Source: an uncultured bacterium (GTDB lineage: Bacteria > Bacillota > Clostridia > Lachnospirales > Lachnospiraceae). Taken from it: 20,158 nt of DNA. The stretch lies in NCBI GenBank assembly GCA_905215405.1, contig CAJMQE010000068.1:1-20158 (forward strand). Direction: 5' to 3'. Below, piece after piece: positions 1 to 8,437 of this stretch. Within the stretch, counting starts at the first letter, position 1. Each line of letters begins with the position of its first letter. Position numbers and translations under genes: made by a program. The notes under the pieces were generated by a model. The model searched no databases. It was not told where the DNA came from and was given only the letters and a program-made list of their open reading frames with translations.

Positions 1-14
1 AAGTTTGACGTCTT

Positions 15-40
15 CCCCCTGTATAACAGGGGGTTTTATT
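15..40 (+). terminator. Rho-independent terminator of an upstream plus-strand gene
   Basis: A perfect 8-bp stem, CCCCCTGT / ACAGGGGG with a 3-base loop, is followed directly by TTTTATT. The stem is at 15-22 and 26-33. It fits a plus-strand gene that ends just left of the window. That gene itself is not visible. Confidence 0.8.
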
Positions 41-47
41 GTATATA

Positions 48-80
48 CAAAAAAAGCTGTCGAAAATAAATTTCGACAGC
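48..80 (-). terminator. Rho-independent terminator of the alcohol dehydrogenase gene
   Basis: On the minus strand a perfect 10-bp stem (71-80 with 56-65, loop ATAAA on the plus strand) is followed by a run of T (plus-strand A at 49-55). It lies 7 bases beyond the stop codon of the alcohol dehydrogenase gene. With the plus-strand terminator at 15-40 it isolates the two converging units. Confidence 0.88.
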
Positions 81-87
81 CTTCAAT

Positions 88-1146
88 TTATTTAATTATA
101 ACAAGTGGTTTGATCAGATTTCGTGGTTTATCCTTCATCATTAACAATGCTTCTTCCATATGTTCAAATCCAACGAACCGATGCGTGATCAGCTTTGATG
201 GATCAATTCGTCCTGTTTCTACCAGCGATGCCAGTTTCTCCATTCTGACACGGCCTCCCGGCATCAGACCTCCTCGAATTGTTTTATGGCCCATGCCACA
301 TCCCCATTCGATTCGCGGTACTTTCACATACTCTCCATCACCGAGATAATTCACATTTCCAATGACTCCGCCTGGCTTTACCATCTTGACCGCCTGAGCC
401 ATGGTATCCACATTTCCTCCAGCAATTACGACTCGATCCACTCCTGCTCCGTGGGTCTTTTCCATGATCTGCTCTACGATATCCCCCTCTTTATAGTTAA
501 TGATATCTGTTGCACCAAAGTCTTTTGCGGTCTGTGCACATTTTTCCCTGGAGCCGACTGCATACAATCTAGATGCGCCACGAAGTGCAGCGCCAGCCAC
601 TGCCATCAGACCTACTGGTCCGATGCCGATTACACATACTGAATCACCAAACTGAATATCCGCAAGTTCTACCCCATGAAATCCTGTAGGCACCATATCT
701 GCCAACATAACAGCATCTGCGAGGCCCATGGACTCCGGTAAATGTGCCAGATTGGCATCAGCCTCATTGACATGAAAATATTCTGCAAATACACCATCTT
801 TAAAGTTAGAGAATTTCCAGCCAGCGAGCATACCTCCTGAATGCATGGAATATCCGCGCTGTGATTCTGCGGCTCCCCAGTCAGGTGTTATTGCTGGTAC
901 AATAACTTTGTCGCCCGGTTTAAAGTCTTTCACCAGCTGACCAACTTCTACCACCTCACCAGCTGCTTCATGTCCAAGGATCATATCACTTCTTTCGCCA
1001 AGGGCACCTTCCCAGACCGTATGTACATCCGATGTGCACGGAGACACGGCAAGTGGCTTAATAATGGCATCAAGCGGGCCACATTCCGGCTCTTTCTTAT
1101 CGATCCAACCGGTTTTACCAATTGCAAGCATTGCAAATCCCTTCAT
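88..1146 (-). CDS. adh: NADP-dependent secondary alcohol dehydrogenase (zinc, medium-chain family)
   Basis: 352 residues, the full length of the Clostridium beijerinckii / Thermoanaerobacter brockii secondary alcohol dehydrogenases, which interconvert ketones and secondary alcohols (acetone/2-propanol type). From memory of that family, the catalytic zinc ligands are Cys37, His59 and Asp150 with Glu60 nearby; all are present at these positions. The Rossmann motif GIGPVG is at 174-179. Gly198-Ser199-Arg200 and Tyr218, the residues that bind the NADP phosphate in the characterised enzymes, are also present, so NADPH is the expected cofactor. The start follows AGGAGG with 7-base spacing. The gene appears monocistronic, with its own terminator, and was probably cytoplasmic in an ancestor with mixed fermentation; an 8-bp inverted repeat just before the ribosome binding site could be an operator. 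Family assignment is very secure; the natural substrate is inferred. Confidence 0.95.
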   Translation of the reverse strand: MKGFAMLAIGKTGWIDKKEPECGPLDAIIKPLAVSPCTSDVHTVWEGALGERSDMILGHEAAGEVVEVGQLVKDFKPGDKVIVPAITPDWGAAESQRGYSMHSGGMLAGWKFSNFKDGVFAEYFHVNEADANLAHLPESMGLADAVMLADMVPTGFHGVELADIQFGDSVCVIGIGPVGLMAVAGAALRGASRLYAVGSREKCAQTAKDFGATDIINYKEGDIVEQIMEKTHGAGVDRVVIAGGNVDTMAQAVKMVKPGGVIGNVNYLGDGEYVKVPRIEWGCGMGHKTIRGGLMPGGRVRMEKLASLVETGRIDPSKLITHRFVGFEHMEEALLMMKDKPRNLIKPLVIIK

Positions 1147-1169
1147 ACAATATCCTCCTGTTTTTTACT

Positions 1170-1190
1170 ATCATTCAGCATTTGAATGAT
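1170..1190. promoter_or_regulatory. Inverted repeat upstream of the alcohol dehydrogenase
   Basis: Perfect 8-bp arms ATCATTCA / TGAATGAT around a 5-base loop, 10 bases upstream of the AGGAGG of the alcohol dehydrogenase gene. It could be a repressor operator or a 5'-UTR hairpin. It has no T-run, so it is not a terminator. I recognise no regulator for it. Confidence 0.4.
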
Positions 1191-1272
1191 GGCTGATCTG
1201 AATCAATTTTAAGCGTATTGATATCTTAAAAATGATTTCCTACAGAAGTTATTCTATGTTTGTTTGCAACTG

Positions 1273-1463
1273 TACATTCTTATATTTGTACATTCTTCTA
1301 TTTGTCTTTTTTAATATGAGAAATTTAACTTTTTATATTTGTTTTTATATACTTATTTTTTATTTACCATTTTATATTTTCATTCTATATTTGTCTTCTT
1401 ATATCTGTTATTTAATGTCTGTTACTTAATATTTGTTATTTTATATCTGTTATTTTATATTTG
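1273..1463. repeat. Degenerate A+T-rich tandem repeats (16-bp and 14-bp units)
   Basis: Two 16-bp units (TACATTCTTATATTTG and TACATTCTTCTATTTG) occupy 1273-1304. After a scrambled stretch come six 13-14-bp units, each ending TTTG or TCTG, at 1381-1463; typical units are TTATTTTATATCTG and TTATTTTATATTTG. The whole spacer between the leuS terminator and the alcohol dehydrogenase (1190-1480) is very A+T-rich. The open plus-strand frame here is low-complexity and has no ribosome binding site, so I see no gene. Confidence 0.75.
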
Positions 1464-1486
1464 TACATTATCTATTTTTTCTGGCA

Positions 1487-1534
1487 TTAAAAAAGCCGCA
1501 TAAAATGCATTTTATTCTGCATTTTATGCGGCTT
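1487..1534 (-). terminator. Rho-independent terminator of leuS
   Basis: A 17-bp perfect stem (1518-1534 with 1493-1509, 8-base loop) is followed on the minus strand by six T residues. It starts 10 bases beyond the leuS stop codon. Confidence 0.93.
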
Positions 1535-1544
1535 ACCACTTTAA

Positions 1545-3977
1545 TTATTTTACAACTATATTCATGATCTTGCCTTTGATATAGATTTCCTTAACAATTG
1601 TCTTTCCTTCGATTGCTCTTGCAACACCAGGAACTGCTTTTGCTTTTTCCTTTGCAGAAGCTTCTTCCTCATCAGCAGCAAGTTCAACTTTACCTTTTAC
1701 CTTACCGTTGACCTGAACACCAATTGTGATTGTATCTTCTACACAAGCAGCTTCATCATATTCTGGCCATTTTTCATAAGCGATCGTGTCATCATGACCC
1801 ATCATCTGCCAGATTTCTTCACCTGCATGAGGACAGATGCATGAGAACATCTTAATAAATCCTTCTGCAAATTCTCTTGGACAGCTGCCAGCTTTTGTTA
1901 CGTTGTTGACAAAGATCATCATCTGACTGATTGCTGTATTGAAACCAAGAACTTCAAAATCACTTGTTACTTTCTTTACTGTCTGATTATAGATCTTAAC
2001 CAGTTCATCTTTCTTCTCATCTGAGAAATGTTCTTCCTTTGTAAAGAAGTTCCATACCTTCATGATAAATCTCTTAGCACCTTCAACGCCCTGTGAATTC
2101 CAAGGTTTTGATGCCTCTAAAGGTCCCATGAACATTTCATATAATCTTAAAGTATCTGCACCATAATCTCTTACGATATCACTTGGATTAACTACGAACT
2201 CAGGGAAACGTTTTCCCATCTTGATACCATTTGAACCAAGGATCATACCCTGATGAACCAGCTTCTTAAATGGTTCTTCAACTGGAGATAATCCCTTGTC
2301 ATGAAGATAATGATTCCAGATTCTTGAATACATCAGATGTCCTACTGCATGTTCTGGTCCACCGATATACAGATCGACAGGCATCCAGTGCTTTAATAAT
2401 TCCTGATTTGCAAATTCTTTGTCGTTGTCAGGATCGATATATCTTAAATAATACCAGCTTGAACCTGCACTACCTGGCATTGTTGAAGTTTCACGAGTAC
2501 CATTTACGCCATTTTTATCATACTTCTTCCACTCTGTTGCATTTTCCAGAGGAGCCTTTCCGTTCTGACCTTTATAGTCTTCCAGTTCAGGCAATACCAA
2601 TGGTAATTCTGCATCATCGAGTACGTGGATTTCTCCATCTTCGCCATGTACAACTGGCACTGGTTCACCCCAGTATCTTTGTCTTGCGAAGATCCATTCA
2701 CGGAAATGATAGTTGACTTTCTTGCGTGCAACACCCATTTTTACAAGCTTATCCGTAATTGCTTTTTTTGCTTCTTCCACAGTCAGACCTGTAAATTCTT
2801 CTGAATTCAGCAGTTTACAGCCTTTTCCAAGGTAATCACCCTTCTCAAATGCATGTTCACTGACATCAGCACCTTCAATGACCTGAATCATAGGGACCTT
2901 GTGAGCAACAGCATACTCAAAATCTCTCTGATCATGACATGGAACAGCCATAACTGCACCTGTACCATAGTTAGCCAGTACGAAATCACCGATGAAAAGA
3001 GGTACTTCTTTGCCGTTGACAGGGTTCACAGCGTAGATTCCCTTTAACTGACATCCTGACTTTGTCTTATTGAGTTCTGTACGGTCCATATCATTCTTCT
3101 TTAATGTTTCATTGATATAAGCCTGAACTTCTTCTTTATTTTCAATTCTTGGCATCAGATCTTTGACTGTCTGTCCATCTGGAGCCAGTACCATAAATGT
3201 AATACCATAGATTGTTTCGATACATGTCGTATAGATTGAGAAATCTCCGCCACCTACGATCTTAAAGTCTACTTCAACACCTTCGGATTTACCGATCCAG
3301 TGTCTCTGCATTTCTTTTGTAGATTCTGGCCAGTCGATCTTGTTCAGACCATCGAGCAGTTCTTCTGCAAATGCAGGCTGATCGATAACCCACTGCTTCA
3401 TGTTCTTACGAACAACAGGGTATCCACCACGTTCTGATTTTCCGTCGATAACTTCATCATTAGAAAGTACTGTACCCAGTTCTTCACACCAGTTAACTGG
3501 CATATCGATATATTTTGCATAGCCATCTTTGTATAACTGTTTGAAGATCCACTGTGTCCATTTATAGAATTTTGGATCACTTGTTGCGATCATCTTTGAC
3601 CAGTCATAGTCAAATCCCAGTTCTTTTAACTGCTTTGTAAATGTTTCTACGTTCTTTTCTGTAAATCCATTTGGATGATTACCAGTTTTTACTGCATACT
3701 GTTCTGCTGGCAGACCAAATGAGTCATACCCCATTGGATGAAGTACATTATATCCCTGCATTCTCTTCATTCTTGACATAATATCAGTAGCTGTATAGCC
3801 TTCTGGATGTCCTGCGTGAAGACCTACTCCTGATGGGTAAGGGAACATATCCAGTACGTAATATTTTGGTTTACTGAAATCCCATACATCCGTTTTAAAT
3901 GTTTCGTGCTCGTCCCAGTAAGTATGCCACTTTTTTTCAATGGCTCTTGGGTTGTAAGCTTTTTCCATGTTTTCCAT
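1545..3977 (-). CDS. leuS: Leucyl-tRNA synthetase
   Basis: 810 residues, about the usual length of bacterial LeuRS. The enzyme charges tRNA(Leu) with leucine in the cytoplasm. The class I HIGH motif is HAGH at 54-57, inside a PYPSGVGLHAGH context. The CP1 editing domain carries GTGAVMAVPCHDQRD at 338-352; Asp349 matches the conserved editing aspartate. Two motifs deviate from the textbook: the threonine-rich editing motif TTRPDT reads TTCIET (250-255), and KMSKS reads KMGKR (586-590). Both may be normal for this clostridial LeuRS group. The rest (GYDSFGLPAEQYA, GADTLRLYEMFMGP) is well conserved, so the gene looks functional. The start follows AGGAGG. Expression is controlled by the leucine T-box upstream. 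Confidence 0.97.
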   Translation of the reverse strand: MENMEKAYNPRAIEKKWHTYWDEHETFKTDVWDFSKPKYYVLDMFPYPSGVGLHAGHPEGYTATDIMSRMKRMQGYNVLHPMGYDSFGLPAEQYAVKTGNHPNGFTEKNVETFTKQLKELGFDYDWSKMIATSDPKFYKWTQWIFKQLYKDGYAKYIDMPVNWCEELGTVLSNDEVIDGKSERGGYPVVRKNMKQWVIDQPAFAEELLDGLNKIDWPESTKEMQRHWIGKSEGVEVDFKIVGGGDFSIYTTCIETIYGITFMVLAPDGQTVKDLMPRIENKEEVQAYINETLKKNDMDRTELNKTKSGCQLKGIYAVNPVNGKEVPLFIGDFVLANYGTGAVMAVPCHDQRDFEYAVAHKVPMIQVIEGADVSEHAFEKGDYLGKGCKLLNSEEFTGLTVEEAKKAITDKLVKMGVARKKVNYHFREWIFARQRYWGEPVPVVHGEDGEIHVLDDAELPLVLPELEDYKGQNGKAPLENATEWKKYDKNGVNGTRETSTMPGSAGSSWYYLRYIDPDNDKEFANQELLKHWMPVDLYIGGPEHAVGHLMYSRIWNHYLHDKGLSPVEEPFKKLVHQGMILGSNGIKMGKRFPEFVVNPSDIVRDYGADTLRLYEMFMGPLEASKPWNSQGVEGAKRFIMKVWNFFTKEEHFSDEKKDELVKIYNQTVKKVTSDFEVLGFNTAISQMMIFVNNVTKAGSCPREFAEGFIKMFSCICPHAGEEIWQMMGHDDTIAYEKWPEYDEAACVEDTITIGVQVNGKVKGKVELAADEEEASAKEKAKAVPGVARAIEGKTIVKEIYIKGKIMNIVVK

Positions 3978-4040
3978 AATATCCTCCTATGCTTTATCGT
4001 GGTCAGAAATCCACAGTTTATTACAATTTTTTCTAAAAGT

Positions 4041-4306
4041 ACCCGTAAAAAAAAAAATCCTTTCCATCTCCAAAAAGAGACGAAAGGAATCAGATTCACC
4101 TACCGCGGTACCACTCTTATTCAGGAATTACTTCCTGCACTTTAAGATCACTTTCTATAACGGGAATTCCCGCCAAAGCTTACTACATTGTTCAGCCTCG
4201 GAGCTCCTAGATGAGTTCAAAGTTCGTCATGCTGCCTCGCACCACCCGGCAACTCTCTGAAAATGACAGCAGCTTTTACTACTTCTATTCACAGCCTTTT
4301 CAATAT
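4041..4306 (-). promoter_or_regulatory. T-box leader controlling leuS (leucine, CUC specifier)
   Basis: The minus-strand leader holds the T-box core TGGTACCGCG (plus 4104-4113). A terminator follows: arms at 4077-4090 and 4057-4070, then 11 T (plus A at 4047-4057). Further upstream is the Stem I AG-bulge and distal-loop sequence (AGAGAG then GGGTGGTGCGAGGC). The specifier region reads GAA-CTC-ATC-TAGGAGC, with CTC at plus 4213-4215, a leucine codon. Uncharged tRNA(Leu) should favour the antiterminator and let transcription run into leuS. Boundaries are approximate. Confidence 0.93.
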
Positions 4307-4312
4307 TCTTTC

Positions 4313-4341
4313 ATTGTACCGAAGCACTGCAGATTTGTCAA
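4313..4341 (-). promoter_or_regulatory. Housekeeping promoter of leuS
   Basis: A perfect -35 TTGACA (plus 4336-4341) and TACAAT -10 (plus 4313-4318) are separated by exactly 17 bases on the minus strand. The start site would fall near 4306, just before the T-box Stem I. Confidence 0.85.
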
Positions 4342-4415
4342 GACAGCTACTATATCTTTTCCAGTATCCGCTATGTAAAAGCAAGTAAGGTTCAACTAAA
4401 ATACATTGAAGACAA

Positions 4416-4489
4416 TTAGAATAAAAGAATCCAGTCAGGCAACGGCTGATGACACTCATTCCTCTGCATCAGATCATACCTGACTGGAT
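4416..4489 (-). terminator. Long hairpin, probable terminator of the His/Cys-rich gene
   Basis: An 11-bp perfect outer stem (4429-4439 with 4479-4489) and a 6-bp inner stem (4446-4451 with 4467-4472) are separated by a symmetric 6x6 internal loop. On the minus strand it is followed by TTCTTTTATTCT, a broken T-run. It is about 130 bases beyond the stop codon of the upstream gene and well before the leuS promoter. It could also be a structured 3' UTR or the end of a small RNA. Confidence 0.55.
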
Positions 4490-4618
4490 CCATTTATCTC
4501 AATTTCTTCTTTCAATTACAAGTCATACTCATTCATCTTTTACACGATAGAATCTTTCTTTTCTAAAACACAATAAAAAAACTTTTTCAACTATATAATT
4601 CGACCCATTATTTTTGCA

Positions 4619-5080
4619 TTACTGAAAACTTTCTGTCGCTTTTCTGTCTACGAGCTGGCTCATTTCATCTTCTGCCCGACCCTGCTTATACTGTGTGATC
4701 AATGTTCTTCTCTGTTCTTTGGTCATATCAGAAAAGTTATTCGATCCATCTGGGCGATACGACAGGCCCAGTCCCATAGGAATATCATTTGGGTTACTAT
4801 ACGTTGTTACTGTATCTCTGATATCATGATCTCCTACATTGTTTCCATAAAAATCATTCTGAGGTCCGGCGTGACTGGAATGACATCCACAGTGCTCATG
4901 GTTTTCATGTCCGCCTTCTTTATGATGTGCGCCATGACTACAGCAGCCATGTCCACCATGTTCCTTTGCCTCATGGGTTCCATCCTGGTGACATCCACAA
5001 TGTCCACATCCATTTTTTGCTTCGTACCCGCTTTTTCCCTGCACAATATGATGCTGGGAATCTTCTCTTTTTCTGCTCAT
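4619..5080 (-). CDS. His/Cys-rich probable metal-binding protein
   Basis: 153 residues from the chosen start. An in-frame ATG 24 bases upstream (5104) has no ribosome binding site, whereas the ATG at 5080 follows AAAGGA with about 9 bases spacing. Residues about 10-75 are extraordinarily rich in His, Gly and Cys, with clusters such as CGHCGCH, HGCCSHGAHH and HEHCGCH; I count seven Cys and at least thirteen His in roughly fifty residues. This is what a nickel, zinc or copper store or chaperone looks like. The C-terminal half is different: NDIPMGLGLS followed by a charged helix ending EMSQLVDR. From memory this resembles a short helical domain found in small Firmicutes hypothetical proteins. 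There is no signal peptide or membrane segment. The function is unknown; metal binding is inferred from composition. Confidence 0.7.
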   Translation of the reverse strand: MSRKREDSQHHIVQGKSGYEAKNGCGHCGCHQDGTHEAKEHGGHGCCSHGAHHKEGGHENHEHCGCHSSHAGPQNDFYGNNVGDHDIRDTVTTYSNPNDIPMGLGLSYRPDGSNNFSDMTKEQRRTLITQYKQGRAEDEMSQLVDRKATESFQ

Positions 5081-5441
5081 CTGATCCGGTCCTTTCTTTC
5101 TCATATTTTTAAAGTTACTGAAAATATAAAATTAGTCCCGTTTCCTGTTGAAATCAGTATGCCCTTCTTATCTGATCATAAAATTTTATTTATGATGATT
5201 GTGTGTGGGAATTGATTTCACTCATTAGGATATGTTTTTTTCAAATGCTTATTCGAGTGTATAAAGACAACGTAAAATATACAAATATTTGCTTTTTTTG
5301 CATGAAAATCCCATTTTCATCCATTGCAGATACATAATTTTTCAGTTACAATCAAAAAATAAAAGAAACAAATTTAATTTTAATAAGGGAAAAAGAAACT
5401 TTCCAAACAGAGTTTCTGTTACAAATGAAGGGAGAATTTTT
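5081..5441. other. Divergent spacer between the His/Cys-rich and Spx-like genes
   Basis: About 360 A+T-rich bases without a convincing gene. It must carry both divergent promoters, but I see no near-consensus -35/-10 pair. The only clear structure is an inverted repeat with 8-bp arms, ATCATAAA / TTTATGAT, at 5175-5196, a possible operator. Confidence 0.4.
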
Positions 5442-5801
5442 ATGCTTTTTTTACACTATCCAAAATGTACAACCTGTCAGGCAACCAGAAAAGAACTGGA
5501 TCTTTGCAATATTTCTTATGAGGAGAGGGATATCAGAACTGACAACCCTACTTACACGGAGATCAAAGACTGGTGGGAGCGCAGCGGCTATCCACTCAAG
5601 AAGTTTTTTAATACTTCAGGAATGATCTACAAAGAGCAGAATTTAAAAGAAAAACTGCCTCAGATGAGCGAAGAAGAACAATTGCAGCTGCTTGCCACTG
5701 ATGGAATGCTTGTAAAACGTCCTCTTATGATCGATGGAAATACGATCTCGATTGGAAAGAAAGCCATTCTGGACACTTACACAAAATCCCACCAGTCTTA
5801 A
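5442..5801 (+). CDS. Spx/ArsC-family thioredoxin-fold protein
   Basis: 119 residues. An open frame extends further upstream, but the ATG at 5442 is preceded by AAGGGAGAA at good spacing and opens MLFLHYPKC, the typical family N-terminus. Cys9 and Cys12 form a CTTC redox motif like the CxxC switch of Spx. The conserved block KRPLMIDG, including the ArsC/Spx-type Arg-Pro, lies near residue 88. Family members are either arsenate reductases using glutathione or thioredoxin, or RNA-polymerase-binding stress regulators (Spx, MgsR). With a CxxC and no arsenic genes nearby, the Spx/YffB-like reading is safer than arsenate reductase. It is transcribed towards the RiPP cassette, its 3' end 24 bases from that of the radical SAM gene, and no clear terminator separates them. 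Confidence 0.88.
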   Translation: MLFLHYPKCTTCQATRKELDLCNISYEERDIRTDNPTYTEIKDWWERSGYPLKKFFNTSGMIYKEQNLKEKLPQMSEEEQLQLLATDGMLVKRPLMIDGNTISIGKKAILDTYTKSHQS

Positions 5802-5825
5802 TAGCAGAATATTTTATAGAAAATC

Positions 5826-7103
5826 TTATGAAGACAAGCCATGCGCCTGTTTTAACCTATCAAATTTTACAGCAAGGGTCTGATAACTGACATCACAGAT
5901 ATCACTCTTTGCGTAAATATTTCTGCTTGCGAGATAACTTCTGGCTCTACAGCCACCACCGCAGAAATATCCATATTTACAGTCCTGGCATCCATCAATA
6001 TGATGAATATCCAGATTTAAAAAGGGATTGTCATTGCGAAATACAATTTTGGAAAGTGGTTCTTTTAAGACATTTCCAAGTTGCAAAGCCGGAATATGTA
6101 ACATATGACAGGGATAGACCGTACCATCTGCACTGATACTGACCATCATCTTTCCTGCGCCACATCTTGATTTGCAGGAAAGATAGTCTGTATCCATAGG
6201 CGAATCGGTAATATGCGCATGGTGTTTTTTCAGAAATGCCTTCATTTGCTCAAATTCTTCATTTCCGAGAAGGTAGTCCTGGAAGACCGGATTATCTGCT
6301 GCAGCTGTCAGCATACTAAAATTAAATGTTGTCCCAAGCTGTTTTGCAAGCTGCACATATTGTTCCATATAAGCGATATTCTTTTTATGCAGTGTAAAAA
6401 TCAGATTGACCATATCTGTTCTTTCTTTTAAGAATCTAACTGTATCCAGTACCTGCGGCATAATTCCATTGTCTCGGATAAAATGTACATCTTCCTGAAA
6501 TCCATCCACTGAAACACTGATGGCATCAATAAATGGTAACGCTTTTTCATATCTTTCTTTCTCCATCCTCCCATTCGTAATTACCTGTACTTTGATTCCC
6601 AGATTTTTAGCATACCTGCAAATAGAAGCAATGTCTTTTCTAATAAATGGTTCTCCACCAGAAATCACCAATATTTTCACGCCATTTCCAGCCAGCTCAT
6701 CCAGAATATGATAAATTTTTGTTTCTGTCAGATCCTGCCTGCAATTTCTTTCCTTTACGTAGGAATAACACCCCAGGCAATGCAGATTACATCTGTCCGT
6801 AACATGCAAATAAGCGGATGTTATCCGATTCTTTTTTGTAAAATCATCTACAAAATAATGATTTTTCTTCAATGCCTCATAGAGCGGATGCAGTTCCTCT
6901 GATACTTCTGCTGTCCCTGCCTGTAAAATACTGTCTACAAATGTCTTTCCTGCGTTCGTCAGGCCAATCAGTGAACCGGTACGATTATTTCCCACCATAC
7001 TGATTCCCTCCACTTCGAAACTTGCAACATCACTGTGAAAATGCTCTGTAACTTTCATAGAATACCCCTTTCCAACCGGTAAAATTATGATTTTTGGTTC
7101 CAT
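5826..7103 (-). CDS. Radical SAM/SPASM peptide maturase
   Basis: 425 residues. The radical SAM cluster motif is Cys105-x3-Cys109-x2-Cys112 (CNLHCLGCY), followed by GGEP at 149-152. The C-terminal SPASM domain has eight cysteines (310, 314, 332, 372, 375, 381, 385, 403), including GCQDCKYGYFCGGGC, enough for two auxiliary 4Fe-4S clusters. The N-terminal ~90 residues (TGSLIGLTNAGKTFVDSIL...) have the look of a PqqD-like peptide-recognition domain. Enzymes of this layout install thioether, C-C or related crosslinks in RiPP precursors; the expected substrates are the two peptides at 13355-13617. It is the last gene of the cassette, 47 bases after the kinase. Start at 7103 follows AGGA; an ATG at 7058 after AAAGGGG is a good alternative (410 residues). 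The exact chemistry cannot be read from the sequence. Confidence 0.92.
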   Translation of the reverse strand: MEPKIIILPVGKGYSMKVTEHFHSDVASFEVEGISMVGNNRTGSLIGLTNAGKTFVDSILQAGTAEVSEELHPLYEALKKNHYFVDDFTKKNRITSAYLHVTDRCNLHCLGCYSYVKERNCRQDLTETKIYHILDELAGNGVKILVISGGEPFIRKDIASICRYAKNLGIKVQVITNGRMEKERYEKALPFIDAISVSVDGFQEDVHFIRDNGIMPQVLDTVRFLKERTDMVNLIFTLHKKNIAYMEQYVQLAKQLGTTFNFSMLTAAADNPVFQDYLLGNEEFEQMKAFLKKHHAHITDSPMDTDYLSCKSRCGAGKMMVSISADGTVYPCHMLHIPALQLGNVLKEPLSKIVFRNDNPFLNLDIHHIDGCQDCKYGYFCGGGCRARSYLASRNIYAKSDICDVSYQTLAVKFDRLKQAHGLSS

Positions 7104-7150
7104 TCATTTTGTCCTGTGATATTTCATAACATCTTTTCCAGGTTTTCTCC

Positions 7151-8437
7151 TCACATAAAATAAAGCATGATATTTACTGTATACTGGCTCCCATCATCTT
7201 CCACATGATAAGATCCCTGATATTTCATGACAGTCGCTTTGACGATCTTTATGCCCAGCCCATGAAATACCTTTTTGTCCTTCTGTTCTTTTGCTGTAAT
7301 ACTTTTTGCTGTTCTTTCTGTTTCCGCCTCTTTGTCATACTGATTGGATATCTGTACCACAAGCGTATTCTGCTGATAAGTCATAAACAGATAGATTTCT
7401 TTTTTTGCACATTTACTCTTTTCAATTGCATTGATTGCGTTGTCCAGTAAATTTCCAAATATGCGGATACAATGCCGATATGGGAGATCCAGATTTGCAG
7501 GAATACTAATATCTCTCCTGATTGAAATCCCATGTTTCTGGGCACGCGAGATCTTAATATTAAGGATCGTATCCAGTCCTGTGTTACCGGTACTGACAAA
7601 GTTGAGGACTTCATCGCCTTCCTCCAGAAGCTCTTCCAGATACACCTGCAGTTCTTTGTCCCTTCCCTCTCCTGCCAGCTGTCTGACCATCAGTAGATTG
7701 TTTTTCATATCATGTTTGATCTTTCGTATTGCGTTGTAATTTTCTTCCATTGTCTCGTAATACTTCTGCTGCCACAAAAGCTGCTGCTGGTATTCTGTCT
7801 TCTCCCGTTCTACCTCATAGACAGAACTCAGTCTGTCATACAAATAAAAAATCATAATATTGACATACAGGATCAATACTGCAACAGGAATCAGCATGCT
7901 TGTCCTCTGTGATCCCTGAAGTTCTTCCATATGTTGTACCAGCATGACCACACAAGGCATTGCTACAAAACTCAACAACGGGACCGAGATCAGTATCAAC
8001 AGGACTTTTCTGTCCAGCTTTCCCTCTCTGACTGTCTGATATCTTCCCGCAAGTTCCAGTACAATAAAAAAGGTAAAATGCGGAATAAAACAGGAATATA
8101 CAAACACATGCTCCCCCTGCACCATAAAATACATCAGCATCTGGGAAAATCCAGCAAACACTAGTAAGATCAATGCATAAAGTGCTTTCCTTTTTTTATC
8201 TCCACAGTACATTGGTAAGAACATACAGCTCCACATTGCAATTGAAACAATATTGGCATATTCAATTTGATATTGTATCAGGAACGTAAATAGAATTAGA
8301 AAGATTCCATAGATTACATAACAGATTCTTTTTTTCTCTTTTGTCTGCAGGACATGTCTGTAATAGCGGATAATGACCCACAAATCGAAAATGTTAATCG
8401 TAAGATATAACCAGATATTTGTATTTAGCCAATTCAT
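7151..8437 (-). CDS. AgrC-like sensor histidine kinase (GHKL)
   Basis: 428 residues. The N-terminal ~200 residues form about six hydrophobic segments without a large extracellular domain, as in AgrC-type peptide sensors. A coiled linker leads to the dimerisation helix IRKIKHDMKNNLL, with the likely phospho-acceptor His242. The ATPase domain has the N-box NLLDNAINAIE near 329-338 and an HGLGI G-box. The start at 8437 overlaps the regulator's stop codon (ATGA) and follows GGAGG with 8 bases spacing; an ATG 15 bases upstream has no ribosome binding site. It pairs with the LytTR regulator just before it. The most natural ligand is the modified peptide of the same operon, by analogy with Agr and bacteriocin induction systems. 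Confidence 0.9.
   Translation of the reverse strand: MNWLNTNIWLYLTINIFDLWVIIRYYRHVLQTKEKKRICYVIYGIFLILFTFLIQYQIEYANIVSIAMWSCMFLPMYCGDKKRKALYALILLVFAGFSQMLMYFMVQGEHVFVYSCFIPHFTFFIVLELAGRYQTVREGKLDRKVLLILISVPLLSFVAMPCVVMLVQHMEELQGSQRTSMLIPVAVLILYVNIMIFYLYDRLSSVYEVEREKTEYQQQLLWQQKYYETMEENYNAIRKIKHDMKNNLLMVRQLAGEGRDKELQVYLEELLEEGDEVLNFVSTGNTGLDTILNIKISRAQKHGISIRRDISIPANLDLPYRHCIRIFGNLLDNAINAIEKSKCAKKEIYLFMTYQQNTLVVQISNQYDKEAETERTAKSITAKEQKDKKVFHGLGIKIVKATVMKYQGSYHVEDDGSQYTVNIMLYFM

Noticed and set aside
1232..1429. Plus-strand frame rich in Tyr, Phe and Ile
   Set aside because: Falls in the A+T-rich tandem repeat; low complexity, no ribosome binding site.
4826..5215. 129-residue plus-strand frame, Met- and hydrophobic-rich
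   Set aside because: It is the antisense of the His/Cys-rich gene (CAT/CAC read as ATG/GTG); no ribosome binding site.
5442..5801. Arsenate reductase function for the ArsC-family gene
   Set aside because: It has a CxxC switch and no ars genes nearby; the Spx-like reading is more cautious.
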